From Clarireedia homoeocarpa (taxonomy: Eukaryota; Ascomycota; Leotiomycetes; Helotiales; Rutstroemiaceae): a DNA stretch of 64,000 bases. The DNA lies in contig LNKV01000007.1 of NCBI GenBank assembly GCA_001465935.1, forward strand, positions 930,001 through 994,000. Reading direction: 5' to 3'. Made by a program: the position numbers and the translations under genes. The stretch's first letter is position 1. The number at the start of each line of letters is the position of its first letter. The notes beneath the pieces were generated by a model. It had not been told where the DNA came from. It made no database searches and saw nothing but the letters and a program-made list of their open reading frames with translations. This document shows, piece after piece, positions 50,070 through 61,711 of the stretch.

Positions 50070-52237
50070 ATGTCAAGTTCTTTTGAGAAGTCTGTAAAAG
50101 GCGCGACCAAGATCAAGGTACGGAAGGCTCCATTCTACGCGTCTCCCTGTTATTTCGAGTTGCGAGCGGTTACTTAACATGACGTCGAACAGGCAGCTCC
50201 TCCTAAATCAAAGTACATTCCACCGCGCCGTATCCCCATTTTCTCACTGCCAAACTGATCTTTACCTCAGGTATATCGAACACATCCTTATAGCGACGCA
50301 TGCCGGTGAAGCTGGAGTTGCCGAGGTTTTCCGGGCCTTACAAAATCGACTTCGAGATTCAACATGGACTGTGGTATTTAAGAGTCTGATCACAGTCCAT
50401 CTGATGATCAGAGAAGGATCTCCGGATGTGACATTGGCATATCTTGCGCGGCATAGAAGTATGCTGGCAATAAGCAGTTTCTCCGATGGTGCGTACCAAA
50501 AATGACTTCAATGGGTCATCGCAGTTGATATCATAGGCACTTTACTTGAGTGTATGCTAATGAGCATGGTAAAGTGCAAACACAAGGACGAAACATTCGG
50601 CATTATACGAACTATTTGACCGAGCGGGCGAGATCGTTCAGAGATACAAAATGCGACTTCGTACGGGGGGCAGAGGGGAGGCTCGAAAAGCTCTCTGTGG
50701 ACAAAGGGCTTCTTCGAGAAACCGAGTCTGTACAGCATCAAATCACGGCGTTGTTGAAATGCGACGTATGTTCTCTGTTCTAATTTGGGAACTTTTTGCT
50801 GAATTGGGATCTAGGTGTTGGATAATGAGCCGGAAAATGAGATTACAATTACAGTCTTTCGAATGCTAGTTTTGGATCTTTTGGCACTGTTTCATGTCAT
50901 TAACCAGGCCATGATCAATATCTTAGGTAAGGGGTGTCATGGAAATTCGAGGTTATCGCTAATCAGGACATCAAGGCCATTTTTTCGAGATGTCGAAACC
51001 AGATGCGGAGCGCGCAATGGAAATATACCGGAACTTCACCAGGCAAACGGACTTTGTAGTTTCTTACCTGAGTGTAGCACGACAATATGAGCACCAGACC
51101 AGAGTTGAAGTGCCAAAACTCAAGCATGCACCCGTTAATCTTGGAAAACAATTGGAAGATTACTTGATGGATCCTGATTTTGAGGTCAATCGAAGGCAGT
51201 ATCTTGCAGAACAGGAGTCAAAAGGAGGAAAGAGTGGAGCTAATGGCGCAAGCAAGCCATTCGCTGTTCCTCCAAAGAGTGACACAGACTCCAGAGCGGC
51301 GACTGGCCGTTCTTTCCCTGATGCTGGACAGACATCTTCCTCCAACGCAGCTACCAAGCCAATTCCAAAGGCCCCAGACGCAGATTTGATTGACTTCTTC
51401 GATTCCATTGACTCAAATCCAGAGCCTATGGCACCCCAAGGAGGAATGCAGCAAGCCCCCCAATTTAATGGAGATCCCTTCGCACAAATGCAGCAACAGC
51501 AATTGCAAGCTAATGGATTTGCTCAACCACAAGCAAGCTTCCAAAATCCTGCGCAATTCCAGCAACAGCAGCAGCAACTTGCGCAGCAGCAAGCTTTCAA
51601 CACCGGTTTCGGCTCGCCGCAGCAGATCCAGCAGATTCAGCAACAGCCACAACCAATGCAACCAAATTTTACCGGAGCTGGATTTGGTGGCTATACTCCA
51701 CAACAAACCTTCCAGTCATCTGGCCTTGCATCTGTTCCTCAAGAATCAGCTATGAACTTTCAACAGCAAGGCCAGCAACAGATGAACTTACAAGCGCCAC
51801 AACAAACAAATCCCTTCCGTCAATCAATGATGACTGGGCCGTCATTCCCAGCATCACCGCCCGTGACATCTCCCGTAACCCGGCAATCCACAAATCCCTT
51901 TGCAAAATCTATTTCGCCACAGTCGCAACCTTACAATTCACCACCGGACCAGCAATTCCAGCCACAACAAACTGCCCCCCCACTTCGCGCTATGCAGACC
52001 GGTACCAACCCATTTGCAAAGAATCTGGCTGTGCAACAGCGACCAGCTACGAGCAGTGCTAGTCTTGCACCGCAACCTACTGGCAACACAAACCCGTTCC
52101 GGCAAAGTCATTTTGTAAACACAGCTACAGGTATGGGATGGCAGAATAACCAACAACCTATTGGTGGTGGTCTAGATCATTTAGAGACTGTTCCTGTATT
52201 TCCAAGACCGGCTCAGCAACAAGCATGGCAGCAATAG
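50070..52237 (+). CDS. ANTH-domain clathrin assembly protein, AP180/Yap1801-like
   Basis: Six exons (50070-50117, 50193-50212, 50271-50488, 50575-50765, 50815-50926, 50967-52237) join in frame to 619 aa. The second exon is only 20 nt, encoding AAPPKSK; both its neighbours are needed to build the conserved start KSVKGATKIKAAPPKSKYIEHIL. The ANTH domain spans about 1-280: the phosphoinositide-binding basic N-terminus, VFRALQNRLRDSTWTVVFKSL, TVHLMIREGSPDVTLAYLA, VLDNEPENEITITVFRMLV and FFEMSKPDAERAMEIYRNFTRQ. The tail is Gln-rich with four NPF motifs (TNPFRQ, TNPFAK twice, TNPFRQ) that bind EH domains of Pan1/Ede1-type proteins. Role: clathrin coat assembly and cargo sorting in endocytosis. Family is certain. 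Confidence 0.94.
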
Positions 52238-52629
52238 CTGAAGAAAAGAACAAATAAACTCCGTGATCCAGATTTTGACTTTGGACACTGTGTTTTCGCG
52301 TGGCATGTGTCCCTGCTGGCCTGAATAAATATCTGCGTGTTTTAAAGGATGATTGCGAGCATGGCGTTATAAGAATACTGGAATTTGGAAGGATAGGAGC
52401 ATGGGTCCATGGGCATCAAATTGCATTGATGATATATTACATTCCCTCTACTGTCTAAGAAGAGGTCGTCAGGCTTGAGGTGTTTAATTGGAAATGGCCT
52501 AACCATTATAAATGTATAAATGTGTCCTATCTTTTAACGCCATCCTTCCATCGTGCATTTTGATTCCGCAACCTAGTTAACACGCCTTTAACTCCAGCCA
52601 GTGTATCATGAATTGTATTTGTACCATGA
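52238..52629. other. Convergent 3' region, AP180-type gene and TFB3
   Basis: About 390 bp of joint 3' flanks with AT-rich elements such as TATAAATGTATAAATG. No gene. Confidence 0.45.
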
Positions 52630-53727
52630 TCAAAAGACATCATCCACCTCCATCGTACTCTCCAATTTTATCTTTGACGTAGATGCTTGGACAGCTGCCA
52701 TGGTTCCAATTGACGGGGATTCAACTTTTACACGACCTGCAGCTTCATCCTCAATGAAGACACCCAGCCCGCTAAATGCCTCGAACATCGTCCTAGCATA
52801 ATATTCCTGCAAGCTATAGCCACCTGCCATATGTCTTGGATCGTTCTTCGCGTTACCAAGCCATTGGTTGTCATAATCATCCTGTACAACGTATCTCGAC
52901 GGTGTGAGATCGATACCGCCAAATGGATCGTACGGCTTCTCTTCCTCAGGCGCAACCTTCTTTTTAAGTCCTCTGATCGTAAGCCCACTGTCAGAACCAT
53001 TCCCAGCACCGGCCAGGGAATCTCTTTCCCTCTCTCCGCCCAGTCCTCTCCTCCCCGAACTCTTCTTCAAGATAACCTTCTGCGCCTGTCTTGTGATCTC
53101 AAGCGCATCTCCCTCTCCACTAGCCAACTTATCCAAAACATTCCTCTTCTCCGCCTCCAACTCCTCCTTCTCCCTGGCCTCCTCCTTCACAATGGCCAGC
53201 CGCCTCTCCCTCGCCCTCTCCTTTTCCTCCATCTCCTTCCTCTTCCCCATCTCCCGCTCCCTCTGACTCGCCTCCCTCCGCCCCTCGATATCCCCTTTAT
53301 TCCCCTCACGATAAGCCCTCAACTTCTCCTCTGCATCAGCCTTCACCTTCCCTTTCCCCTCCACCAGATCAAACACCAGATCTTCCACTTCCTGCAGGTA
53401 ATTGTTCCAGTCGAGCAGCGTCTCGAATTCGTCTTCGCGACGATTAAACACTTCATTCACACGACGCCGGATATCCACTTCGCGCTCAACTTTCAGGTCG
53501 CCGAAGAAGGCGGCGTGGAAGCCTTTCTTACGAAGCGTGCGTGCACAGTGTGGAACGGGACAGGGTGCAGGTCCGGAGGTGAAGATGCGGTCGACGCAGG
53601 TGGAACACATTTTGTGGTAGCATTCAGGGTTGATGAGGAATTGGAGGGAGGGGTTGAGGTAGCGGTTGGATTTGCAGATGGGGCAGATGTCATTGGACAT
53701 ATCGTCCGAGAGAGATTTGGACGGCAT
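52630..53727 (-). CDS. TFB3: TFIIH/CAK assembly factor MAT1 homologue
   Basis: One exon, 365 aa from the ATG at 53727; an in-frame ATG 18 codons upstream is less likely because the RING normally starts near the N-terminus. The RING finger is CPICKSNRYLNP, then INPECYHKMCSTCVDRIF and CPVPHCARTLRKKGF. It is followed by the MAT1 domain (EREVDIRRRVNEVFNRREDEFETLLDWNNYLQEVEDLVFDLVEG), a long Arg/Glu coiled coil and the C-terminal IDLTPSRYVVQDDYDNQWL. MAT1/Tfb3 binds Kin28-Ccl1 (CDK7-cyclin H), tethers the kinase to TFIIH, and supports transcription start and nucleotide excision repair. It shares a 185-bp head-to-head promoter with the NudC-family gene. Confidence 0.95.
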   Translation of the reverse strand: MPSKSLSDDMSNDICPICKSNRYLNPSLQFLINPECYHKMCSTCVDRIFTSGPAPCPVPHCARTLRKKGFHAAFFGDLKVEREVDIRRRVNEVFNRREDEFETLLDWNNYLQEVEDLVFDLVEGKGKVKADAEEKLRAYREGNKGDIEGRREASQREREMGKRKEMEEKERARERRLAIVKEEAREKEELEAEKRNVLDKLASGEGDALEITRQAQKVILKKSSGRRGLGGERERDSLAGAGNGSDSGLTIRGLKKKVAPEEEKPYDPFGGIDLTPSRYVVQDDYDNQWLGNAKNDPRHMAGGYSLQEYYARTMFEAFSGLGVFIEDEAAGRVKVESPSIGTMAAVQASTSKIKLESTMEVDDVF

Positions 53728-53912
53728 TTTGTGGTATGGCTTGATGCGATCAAGTTGTATGGTTGTATAAGGCGAAGGCAAGGCTCAAGCCGATAAGGTT
53801 GGAGATGTGGCGCTTGAGTGGCTTTGTAAGCCTTGTCTTGTCAATTTCTTAATGCTACAAGGAGGATTTTTACAAAACAAAACACTACGAATTAGAACAA
53901 GGGATTGTTAAG
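53728..53912. promoter_or_regulatory. 185-bp bidirectional promoter between TFB3 and the NudC-family gene
   Basis: The two starts face away from each other, so this short segment must hold both core promoters and leaders. An A-rich stretch (TTTTTACAAAACAAAACACTACG) precedes the NudC-side ATG. No TATA box is evident. Confidence 0.6.
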
Positions 53913-54702
53913 ATGGCAGACAAAGGTAAGTCATGCCGTATTACATTTCACCATAAATTTATGTTCCCCGGCTTCTGATGTCATCAACAAGCTAACAAAA
54001 TCTAGAGCCAACCCCCCAGGAAGAAGCTGCAGCTCGTGCGAAAGAGGCAGAAGAGCAAGCTGCTCTTCCTTACAAATGGACCCAAACAATCGGCGACCTC
54101 GATGTAACCCTCGAGATTCCTGGGAACCTGAAAGCCAAAGACCTCATTGTTGAAATAAAGCGACAATCCATAAAACTAGCCATCAAAGGCCAGGAACCCG
54201 TTCTCGACGTGCGTGCGGCCTCTGATTTTCTCCCTGCTTTCCCATTTCACGCAAGCACGGCAACTGATAGTCTTCCTCTTAGGACAAACTTCCGCACCCT
54301 ATTCACACTGAAGATTCAACTTGGACCCTGACTAGTCTCCCGTCAGGGAAGAAAGCGCTCGAAGTGCATCTCGACAAAGTCAACAAGATGGAGTGGTGGG
54401 CACATGTTGTGGTATCTGCGCCCAAGATAGACGTTACGAAGATCACACCGGAGAATAGCAAATTGGCGGATTTGGATGGGGAGACACGAGGAATGGTGGA
54501 GAAGATGATGTGGGAGCAGAGGGAAAAGGAGATGGGTGGGATGACGTCCGAGGAGAGAAAGAAGAAAGAGATATTGGAGAAGGTGGGTTTCTGAAAATAT
54601 TCACGGTACGAACATTGGACTTTAGCCGTGTACTAACGGGTTTGTGTTTAGTTCCAAAAAGAACATCCCGAGCTGGATTTCTCGAATGCCAAGATGAATT
54701 GA
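53913..54702 (+). CDS. nudC: NudC-family CS-domain protein
   Basis: Four exons (53913-53925, 54006-54208, 54283-54582, 54652-54702) join in frame to 188 aa; the first exon encodes just MADK and one base. The CS/p23-like domain is complete: LPYKWTQTIGDLDVTLEIPG, LKAKDLIVEIKRQSIKLAIKG, STWTLTSLPSGKKALEVHLDKVNKMEWWAHVV and a C-terminal helix LDGETRGMVEKMMWEQREKEMGG ending ELDFSNAKMN. NudC acts with dynein/LIS1 and HSP90-type chaperones in nuclear migration. Length fits the small fungal NudC type. Both the WWxxVV motif and the C-terminal helix are family hallmarks. Confidence 0.93.
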
Positions 54703-55017
54703 GGGGGAAGATTGTAATGGGCAACAAAAGTAGACTGGGGCACGAACATGAATTGCAACTACCTAGGCATGCTTGAATAAAGCATGGCTGGAATTCTAGG
54801 GCAGACACCTATTTGATGGAAAGAAACAATATGAGAGTAACGCATTTCATTTTTGAATCCTTACGCTTCCCATATACGGTGATTGCAATAACTTCCATGC
54901 TCATTCATGTCTATGCCTCCTTTTTTTATATAAAAATATTGTACATGCCTCTACAGTATTTTACTAGTCCAGTACATCCACATAAAGCGTTTGTACTTTC
55001 ACAACCCAACTAACTGA
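54703..55017. other. Convergent 3' region, NudC-family gene and SWP1
   Basis: 315 bp, AT-rich, with TTTTTTTATATAAAAATATTG around 54920. No gene. Confidence 0.4.
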
Positions 55018-56105
55018 TTATCTTTCACCAGCTAGTCTTCGGCTTTGGACCTCAGACAGTGCCTTGCTTCCGCTCAAGAAAGTCAACAATCCCACGGCTC
55101 CAGCGGCAGGCAATGTTTGGAACAAGTTCCAGGTCGAGTAATATAGGAAGAAAATAGCTTCCATAGCGATGATCGAACCAAAGAAAAGGCTGTGCGAGAT
55201 TGGAGCAGCAGAAGTCGCTTTGGAAAGATGGGCCAAATTGGCTCCGAGGTAGGCCCACTATATAAACATCATCAGCATATTTTCACAAGGAACAACTAAA
55301 TTATGAGGGAGAAACCTACAGCACCCAAAAGGACTGGTACAGTAGCTGAGATTGCCAGTACGAAGAACAACGAGATAATCTTTGGGCCACTTTGCGGGTC
55401 GGGGCGGAAGATATGGTTGATTTCGGGCAATTTGCCATATCTCAATGGCTTCTCGTAAGCAGGAGCTGGCTTGCTTGTGTCGAGGGAGACGGCAAGATCG
55501 AAGACATGGTTGCTGAATGCTTGGGCAGAACCGAATGAAGCAAGGAGGAGAGTCGCGCGGAGAGGCTGAGAGCTGGTAAGAAGTTGGATTGGAAGATCTT
55601 TTTGGGCCTGCACAATTTATGAGTATGATGATTCTCCAATTCATTCAGCAGTTCGAGAACATACAAATTCGACTTTCCCTTTGCCTGATTCCTTAGTTGT
55701 GAAAGGGAATGCGGTCTCAAGACCGGTATCCTGGTCTCGAAGAAGCAAAAATGCTTGATGTGGCCGTTTGGGCTTTCGACTTTCAGTAGCTGTGATGATG
55801 ATCTTCAACGTATCCGTTGCGCTCAATGAAACTGGTTTTGCGAGAGGAGCATGATCAGAGAGTCTGCAAATTGATCAATTAGCATTCGTATGTCTTTTCC
55901 TCCTCACAAAGCTAGGTTCCGGCCAGATTTCAAACACGCGCGTCAACAATTGCTCCGGGGAAATATACTTGTCCTTAAAACCTCCCACGGCACTTTTCGA
56001 ATTCACGGAAATAATAGCATCATCGAAACCCCAAGACGAAGCAGCGTTAACTATTCCAGCACCGACAAGTACCAATGAAGGTATTAATGACCGTAGGAGA
56101 CGCAT
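55018..56105 (-). CDS. SWP1: Oligosaccharyltransferase delta subunit (ribophorin II/SWP1)
   Basis: Four exons (56105-55969, 55863-55665, 55607-55320, 55257-55018) give 287 aa. A signal peptide MRLLRSLIPSLVLVGAGIVNA leads into the luminal domain: SSWGFDDAIISV, then the splice that reads FKDKLSDHAPLAKPVSLSATDTLK, then RPHQAFLLLRDQDTG and LETAFPFTTKESGKGK. Three C-terminal membrane segments (KIISLFFVLAISATVPVLLGA, SLFFGSIIAMEAIFFLYYS, LPAAGAVGLLTFL) end in a short cytosolic tail. SWP1 is a structural subunit of the ER complex that N-glycosylates nascent proteins. A donor earlier than the open frame end (GTATAT at 55968) is required for phase and homology. Firm assignment. Confidence 0.92.
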
Positions 56106-58048
56106 TTTGTAGAGAAATTGGGGAGTTGAGAAGTTCGTGAATTATAAGTTTATGAGGGGAGAGCTCGGAGCCACGTAACCTACGAGCTCCAATTGAACAC
56201 ATTTCGAGCGAGCTTATCGAGCGGGAGCGCTAAAGCGGCTATGGCATGAATGTGGGGGTTAAGAGCGGCACGGGCGGTTAGTAAGCTCTTCGGCGCGAAA
56301 ACAATAGGCTGGCGACAACACCCAAGAGACTATTATAATGTTCTAGGTTCTCTAGGACATTAGTTTGCCAGCAGTAATTGACTACAACGCATTGTCTCAA
56401 ATTGACCAGTTCCCTATGCGCTAGAGGGGCAAGCATCAAAAGGCTACCACCATGGCGCGAACCAAGGTCAACCAGAGATCATGATACTGAATGAATATCA
56501 GGTTTGAGAAGGGAGGATATATCATGAATAGTTAGCTCGACATCCTCAAGCTCTTTTACTTGTCTATGATTAATACAAGCTCGTCTATGATTAATACACT
56601 TGTCCATGAACGTAAAATCTAATCGCAAATTAGTGTTTGTTGCACAAAGTCATCAAGGAATAGGATATTTAAATTGCCTATACCACACCTATTGAGACAC
56701 GATTGGAGCGTTGCTTCCCACGGTCATGGTCTTATATGAATCTCGTGTGCAACTACTCTCCCCAAGATGAGTTCCAGACCCACCCTTCGAGGTGTCATCC
56801 AACCATTCACAGAGAAATTTGAGACGATGCGCGATTCTTGTATTGTAGCAGAAATTGCCTGCTTCCATCCATTCGTTCTATCCAATATTGCCAAAGTCCT
56901 TCTATCACTCCTCTATAGATGAGAGACGTATTTCTAAATCATTGAGAGTAGAACTCCCGAATTCGTTTCCATCTCAACTCCTCTTCAAAACTCTGGCACG
57001 GAGCGTGAACCCCTCCTTGCCCACAATTAGTTATCTTTTGCTATGGAGCTGTGCTACACTGTCACTGAAAGCTCAAAAGCCTCCTCTCGCACATTCAGGG
57101 ATGAGAGCCATTTCACTGATCAATAGAACTGCTATTTGCGTAGTATTTCGGCTCCTAAATACGCAAAGTGGCCCAGAGTTCTTGAGGTACGTTACGCTAG
57201 GAGCAGGACTACTCAACCGAGCAAAGATTGCAGAAGCTTATGCGTATGGTAATGGTTTTAGATGTAGATAAAAACTGGACCATCTGGCGGGAACGCTGTT
57301 CTTGTTTGCATTAGCAGCTATCTAGGAGTGACCAAACTACATTACTAGCGTTCTAAGACGCCGTTCTTTTCCCGCGAACCAGGAAGTTCGCTAGATAGCC
57401 ATATTAGCAATGACGGGATTTTTGGTATGTCCTAATATGATCGTCGGTCGAACGTTTCGACGCTCGTCATACATATCTGAAGTGCATTGGAATACGAGAC
57501 ATGTGCAAACCAACAACAGACTGTCAATATACCTGACAATAGGAGAGATGAAATAGTATGTAACTGAATGTCCGAGAAATCATTGGGAGTTCTATAGGTC
57601 CCAATTCAAGTCGCTACACAACCTTGTTTGACATTAATTCAAATCAAGACTGCAAGGAAAAGAAATATACAGGGTGAAACGAATCCCCGCAACCACTGAA
57701 CCAAGGTTGCGACGTCAGAGAGCCCTGTCAAACTTGGTTGCTTTCACAAACAAATAAGTTGATTTAGGAACGGCTGTAATGTGCTAGCAGATTGAAACTG
57801 CATAGTACATCAATTGTCAGATTGTGCGTTCCAATGTTTGGGGAAGAAATACTGGTGAGAATGGATAAGGTCATTAGAAAAAAAGAGAAAAGGTTAAGAG
57901 GAGAGTAAAACATCTAGCAGACAAGTAGGGTCTCTAGTAAGAGAGCGGAAGTAGAATAGGAAAACAAGAATGCCGCGACAGGATCCATATAAAATCGATG
58001 AACCATGAGAATTTTGTTAAGTTTAATTTCTAGGCTGCATCGAATCCT
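56106..58048. other. Gene-free 1.9-kb region
   Basis: No supported gene. A 138-codon plus-strand frame at 56855-57271 lacks motifs. A repeat is noted at 56559-56598. SWP1 promoter lies at the left end and the 3' flank of the URI gene at the right. Confidence 0.45.
56559..56598. repeat. Short direct repeat, unit about 20 bp
   Basis: CTTGTCTATGATTAATACA, then GCTCGTCTATGATTAATACA: a 16-bp exact core (TCTATGATTAATACA plus G) twice in tandem, with a third partial CTTGTCCATGA after it. Confidence 0.75.
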
Positions 58049-59911
58049 CTATGATTTTGTCAATCTCGCGGCTTTAAACCTACTGACTTTTTTCGGACCA
58101 CCCTCTTCTTCTGTGAATGGCACAATTTCACTTTCATCCTCTTTCATAAATCCACCTTGTTTCCCAATCATCCTGTTTCTCATCCGATAATACTCCGTTG
58201 CAACTTCTTGATGCAGGAGCTGTGGATCAAGTTCATCGGGTGGAGCGGCGTTTGTATTAAGAGGTACATCTCTTTCCACGACCTGAGGAGCAAGTGTCCG
58301 ATTAGCGGGTCCAGTGGGAACTGGACGAGGGTTCTCCACGGCCGGTGCGAAAATAGGCTGAGAGAATGGTTTAGGTGTTGAAGGAGTGGCCGGGAATAGT
58401 TTCAAAGATGAGTGGCTTGTAGAGGTAGAACTACGTGCACCATAATTACCACTGCTTGGCGTGGACCGAGCCGCCTTGAAGCGAGATGGCGGCTTCTGTG
58501 GATTCGGAGCGACAGAAGCTTGGCCAGGAGCTTTTCGTTCCACAATGTCACTGATAGGTGCTACTTTGGCCTCTTGCTTTGTTTCAGAGGCGACTGGTGG
58601 TTGTGGCTCTGGTGAAATATCCAGTTCTTCAGCGAAGCGAACGCTCTTCTTTTCAGGATTTTCAGTAGAAGACAATTCTGTAGGTTGATTCTTCTCCTTC
58701 TTCCCAGGTTTGGCTGGTGTCAGAATTCCTTTGCCAGTGACCTTGACATCCTCACCAGTGACAGATATTCGTCCAATTCCTTCTTGAACCATACCATATT
58801 TGTCTTCATCTGCATCCTTGCCGACGTTCTCCATCATCCTAACACCCAGTCGTTGCTCGAGCTCAATCATTTGCTGTCGCAGTTCGTCATCCACTACTTT
58901 GCCTTTCGATCTACCAAACTCATCTTCGTCCTCATCAGTATCGGAATAGTCAGCATAATCTTCAGACTCCCAGTCACTTCCATCCTCGAGGTTTAATTCT
59001 GCTACAACTGACCCCACCTCGGACATGCCATATTGTAACATGTCTCGTCGCAAGGCAGCATCTTCCTCGGATTCATCTGCAGGAATAACTGCTGGCTCGG
59101 ATGAAAGCTTCTCAGATTCTTTAGCAGATTTCATAATTTCTTCCATGCGCTTTGCTGCCTGAGATTTTTGCGGCTTTGGCTCAACAGTCTCTGCTTTCGT
59201 GTCTTCGGAAAATTTGACCCCTTTTTTAGCTGGCTTTGGTGATGGTTTTGAAGACTTGGCCGCAGCCTTCTCTGCTTTTTCCACCGGTGAAACTTTGGTC
59301 GCACCAGGCATATTTGCGACAGGTCTAGGTTCCTCTTTTGCGACTTCATTTGTGGCTAGTTGCTGCTTAGACTCCAAATCGATCATGCCAGCTTTCTGCA
59401 ATGCTTCCAGTAATTGTGGTTTCACGCTCCCGGGGGTAGACATCCTCGAAGAAATGACATTGCCGTCCTCATCCAATTCCTCAATGATATCCATTACAGG
59501 CAACCCTTCCTCGTTTCTCACTTCAGGTGTACTGATGATTGTTGCTTTGGCCAGTTTTTCCTCTGCGGCCTCAATTTGCTTCTCGATTGTCCTCGCATTT
59601 TGTTGAACATAATCCATTCGCCTATCCAATATATTCACAACTTGCGCTGTTGATCTTTCCGTGCCCACCCCTAAGATATCTTCGATTTCTTTCCCTGTAA
59701 CTAGGTCGGCTTCATATTTCCGCGCAACGGATACGAGCTCCTCGCGATTCGGGGTAGGTTCGACGGAAAGAATCTCCTCTTTCAGGCCATCATACTCTGC
59801 ATCTAGGGTTTGCCAGTGGCGCAAAGCCTTTCGTAGGGTAGCAATGTTGTCCTCAAGAAGTTGTCGATGTTTCTCAAGGTCGAGGAAACTGTCTTTTATC
59901 GAGTGCGCCAT
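58049..59911 (-). CDS. Unconventional prefoldin URI/Bud27-like protein with DUF3835 C-terminus
   Basis: A single 620-aa frame. The first 150 residues are a prefoldin-alpha-like hairpin: DLEKHRQLLEDNIATLRKALRHW at the start, VSVARKYEADLVTGKEIEDILG, and a C-terminal helix NILDRRMDYVQQNARTIEKQIEAAEEKL. The middle is acidic and Lys-rich (SDWESEDYADYSDTDEDEDEFG, the Asp/Glu block typical of URI/Bud27), followed by FDUF3835-type motifs (KSVRFAEELDISP, SRFKAARSTPS, PQVVERDVP, EVATEYYRMRNRMIGKQGGF). Bud27/URI binds Rpb5 and helps assemble RNA polymerases and links to TOR signalling. Single-exon; the start is the first ATG. Family is good, precise orthology probable. Confidence 0.85.
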   Translation of the reverse strand: MAHSIKDSFLDLEKHRQLLEDNIATLRKALRHWQTLDAEYDGLKEEILSVEPTPNREELVSVARKYEADLVTGKEIEDILGVGTERSTAQVVNILDRRMDYVQQNARTIEKQIEAAEEKLAKATIISTPEVRNEEGLPVMDIIEELDEDGNVISSRMSTPGSVKPQLLEALQKAGMIDLESKQQLATNEVAKEEPRPVANMPGATKVSPVEKAEKAAAKSSKPSPKPAKKGVKFSEDTKAETVEPKPQKSQAAKRMEEIMKSAKESEKLSSEPAVIPADESEEDAALRRDMLQYGMSEVGSVVAELNLEDGSDWESEDYADYSDTDEDEDEFGRSKGKVVDDELRQQMIELEQRLGVRMMENVGKDADEDKYGMVQEGIGRISVTGEDVKVTGKGILTPAKPGKKEKNQPTELSSTENPEKKSVRFAEELDISPEPQPPVASETKQEAKVAPISDIVERKAPGQASVAPNPQKPPSRFKAARSTPSSGNYGARSSTSTSHSSLKLFPATPSTPKPFSQPIFAPAVENPRPVPTGPANRTLAPQVVERDVPLNTNAAPPDELDPQLLHQEVATEYYRMRNRMIGKQGGFMKEDESEIVPFTEEEGGPKKVSRFKAARLTKS

Positions 59912-61711
59912 ATTTTGTGGATGACGGGGACGCTTGGTAATAAGATTGATAAAATGTTCTGAATGCGCAGGCTTGTTCTTTGAAAAATGATCCGGTTGCT
60001 AGGGGCCCGATGTGTCAAAATTTTCCCACAGCAGAACATGAAGCTAACCGTTACAGGTAGTATTACAAGGGCGCTATTAGTTTGTGAGCTTAATTCTACG
60101 ACAGCGGGACCCGGTAAAAGTACCTGGACTAGCTAAACTTGTGAGCATCGAAACCATGACAAATTCACAGCCATATCATATCAATTAAAAGTGGCAGCTT
60201 CTACGAAGTTGCCATAACATTGTTGAAATTTATGACAGCCTAAGCGGCTGTACTTCTAGTCTTCCAAATACTAGCAACGGTTGCTCGGATCGCAGTGTAT
60301 TACTCATTGCTACATAAACATCTACTTTGGATGTGGCAGATGGGCAAGGTAGGTTGAACTCCGAACGAAGGGTAAGACATATCGTCCAAGTCACCCATTA
60401 TGCACAGCTTAGGGAGATAGGAGACCTCATTCCCGGCTGCTTTGAGAATGAGCGGGGTTCCATAGAGGAGCGTGCTGTGCTGCGGTATGTCATTAGAAGA
60501 TATATCATCTGTTCGCCGCCTCAGTAGGACGATCATTTGCGTGTTATTGTGCAGTACCTCCGTAAAGAAATCAACGATACCTATTCCCTGTGACATGCGG
60601 CGATGTTATCGTCGAGGACCTGTCTTCTGCAAATCCAAACGAGACCATTGTTAATGGTGTATCTAAACTAAATAAAACTTACTACAGTTATGAGGCTGGG
60701 TGATCAACCCCGAGAAACGAGAATGACAGTGTAATGGCATGTGAGTAAAACGCGGGTTGTGAAGTGATATATTAAAGGACGTGAGAGTGAGAAACTCTGC
60801 CGCCGCTTGTAGCAGGCAAAGGGTTCTGCGCGCCACAATGACGATTGCATGTCTGCAGTTTCACGTGCGACAGATATTTCATAATATCAACTCAAATCAA
60901 TTCAGGCTCGTCCCTTCCCCTATGCGCTTCCGAGTCAATAACGGGGTGGATCGGAAGCCGGTTGGAGTGAATCACTCATCAACGAAAATGGCTCGCCCGT
61001 ATCAGGTCGGAACGTGGTAAGCTAGGAGATCAAGCCGAAGGAGGTTGATAAGACTGTGCGAGTAAGGTGGCTTGCTCAGCACCCGTGTTGCTGCAAGATG
61101 TCCATGGCTGGTACGAAAAGAAGCGTACGGATTTTCTCAGTCTTCCCAATTTTGAATCGTTCTGCAAGGTGAAGAATTGCACCTAGTGCTGAAGGTTGAA
61201 CGCCGTGAAGCGCAACAGATAGACTTCTACTTGCTCCTTCTCAAGTAGCAATTGCACATGTGACTGCGATCCCGATCTTTTCCCGATCTTTGTCGGTACA
61301 CTTATCGTACAGCTTCTGTGTATATATGAAAAGATAGAGCTGGTTTTTCTTGTTATTTTCATGTAAATATACAACTACGATAAACAGTGCTGTGGCTTGA
61401 AAAAATAATTCTAAGAATTTTTGCAGATCGTTCCCGGTTTGAGATGGCGAGCTGGTGTAAACACGCTAGTAATTGAGCCCAGTCCCAGACGGGTATATAA
61501 TGCAGCCACTTTTCCCCACCCAGTTTCTTATCCAGTCAGTAACATTGTCTTGAGCAAATTCGGTCAATTATTTGTTTATTTTCAGCCGCATCGCGTCTCA
61601 TCTGTAAACAATCCAATTCACCACTGCAATTCCATCAACCACATTTTCACGAACCATAAGAACTTCGTCTTTCTACACTTCGCGTGTATTTCTTTCAGTC
61701 AGCAGCCAACG
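59912..61711. other. 1.8-kb region between divergent genes
   Basis: Contains the promoters of both neighbours and a C/A-rich leader (about 61560-61711) before the ATG at 61712. A 98-codon minus-strand frame at 60300-60596 has weak ankyrin-like spacing (see rejected). No supported gene. Confidence 0.4.

Noticed and set aside
52831..53796. 321-codon plus-strand open frame
   Set aside because: Exactly antisense to TFB3; Leu/Pro/Arg-rich composition is the mirror of its Lys/Glu coiled coil. Shadow.
56855..57271. 138-codon plus-strand frame in a gene-free region
   Set aside because: No recognisable motif, irregular composition, no neighbours that imply a gene.
60300..60596. 98-codon minus-strand frame with weak ankyrin-like spacing
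   Set aside because: Some spacing (IVLLRRRTDD, TLLYGTPLILKAAG) resembles an ankyrin repeat, but only one unit and poor match; could be a remnant but not supportable.
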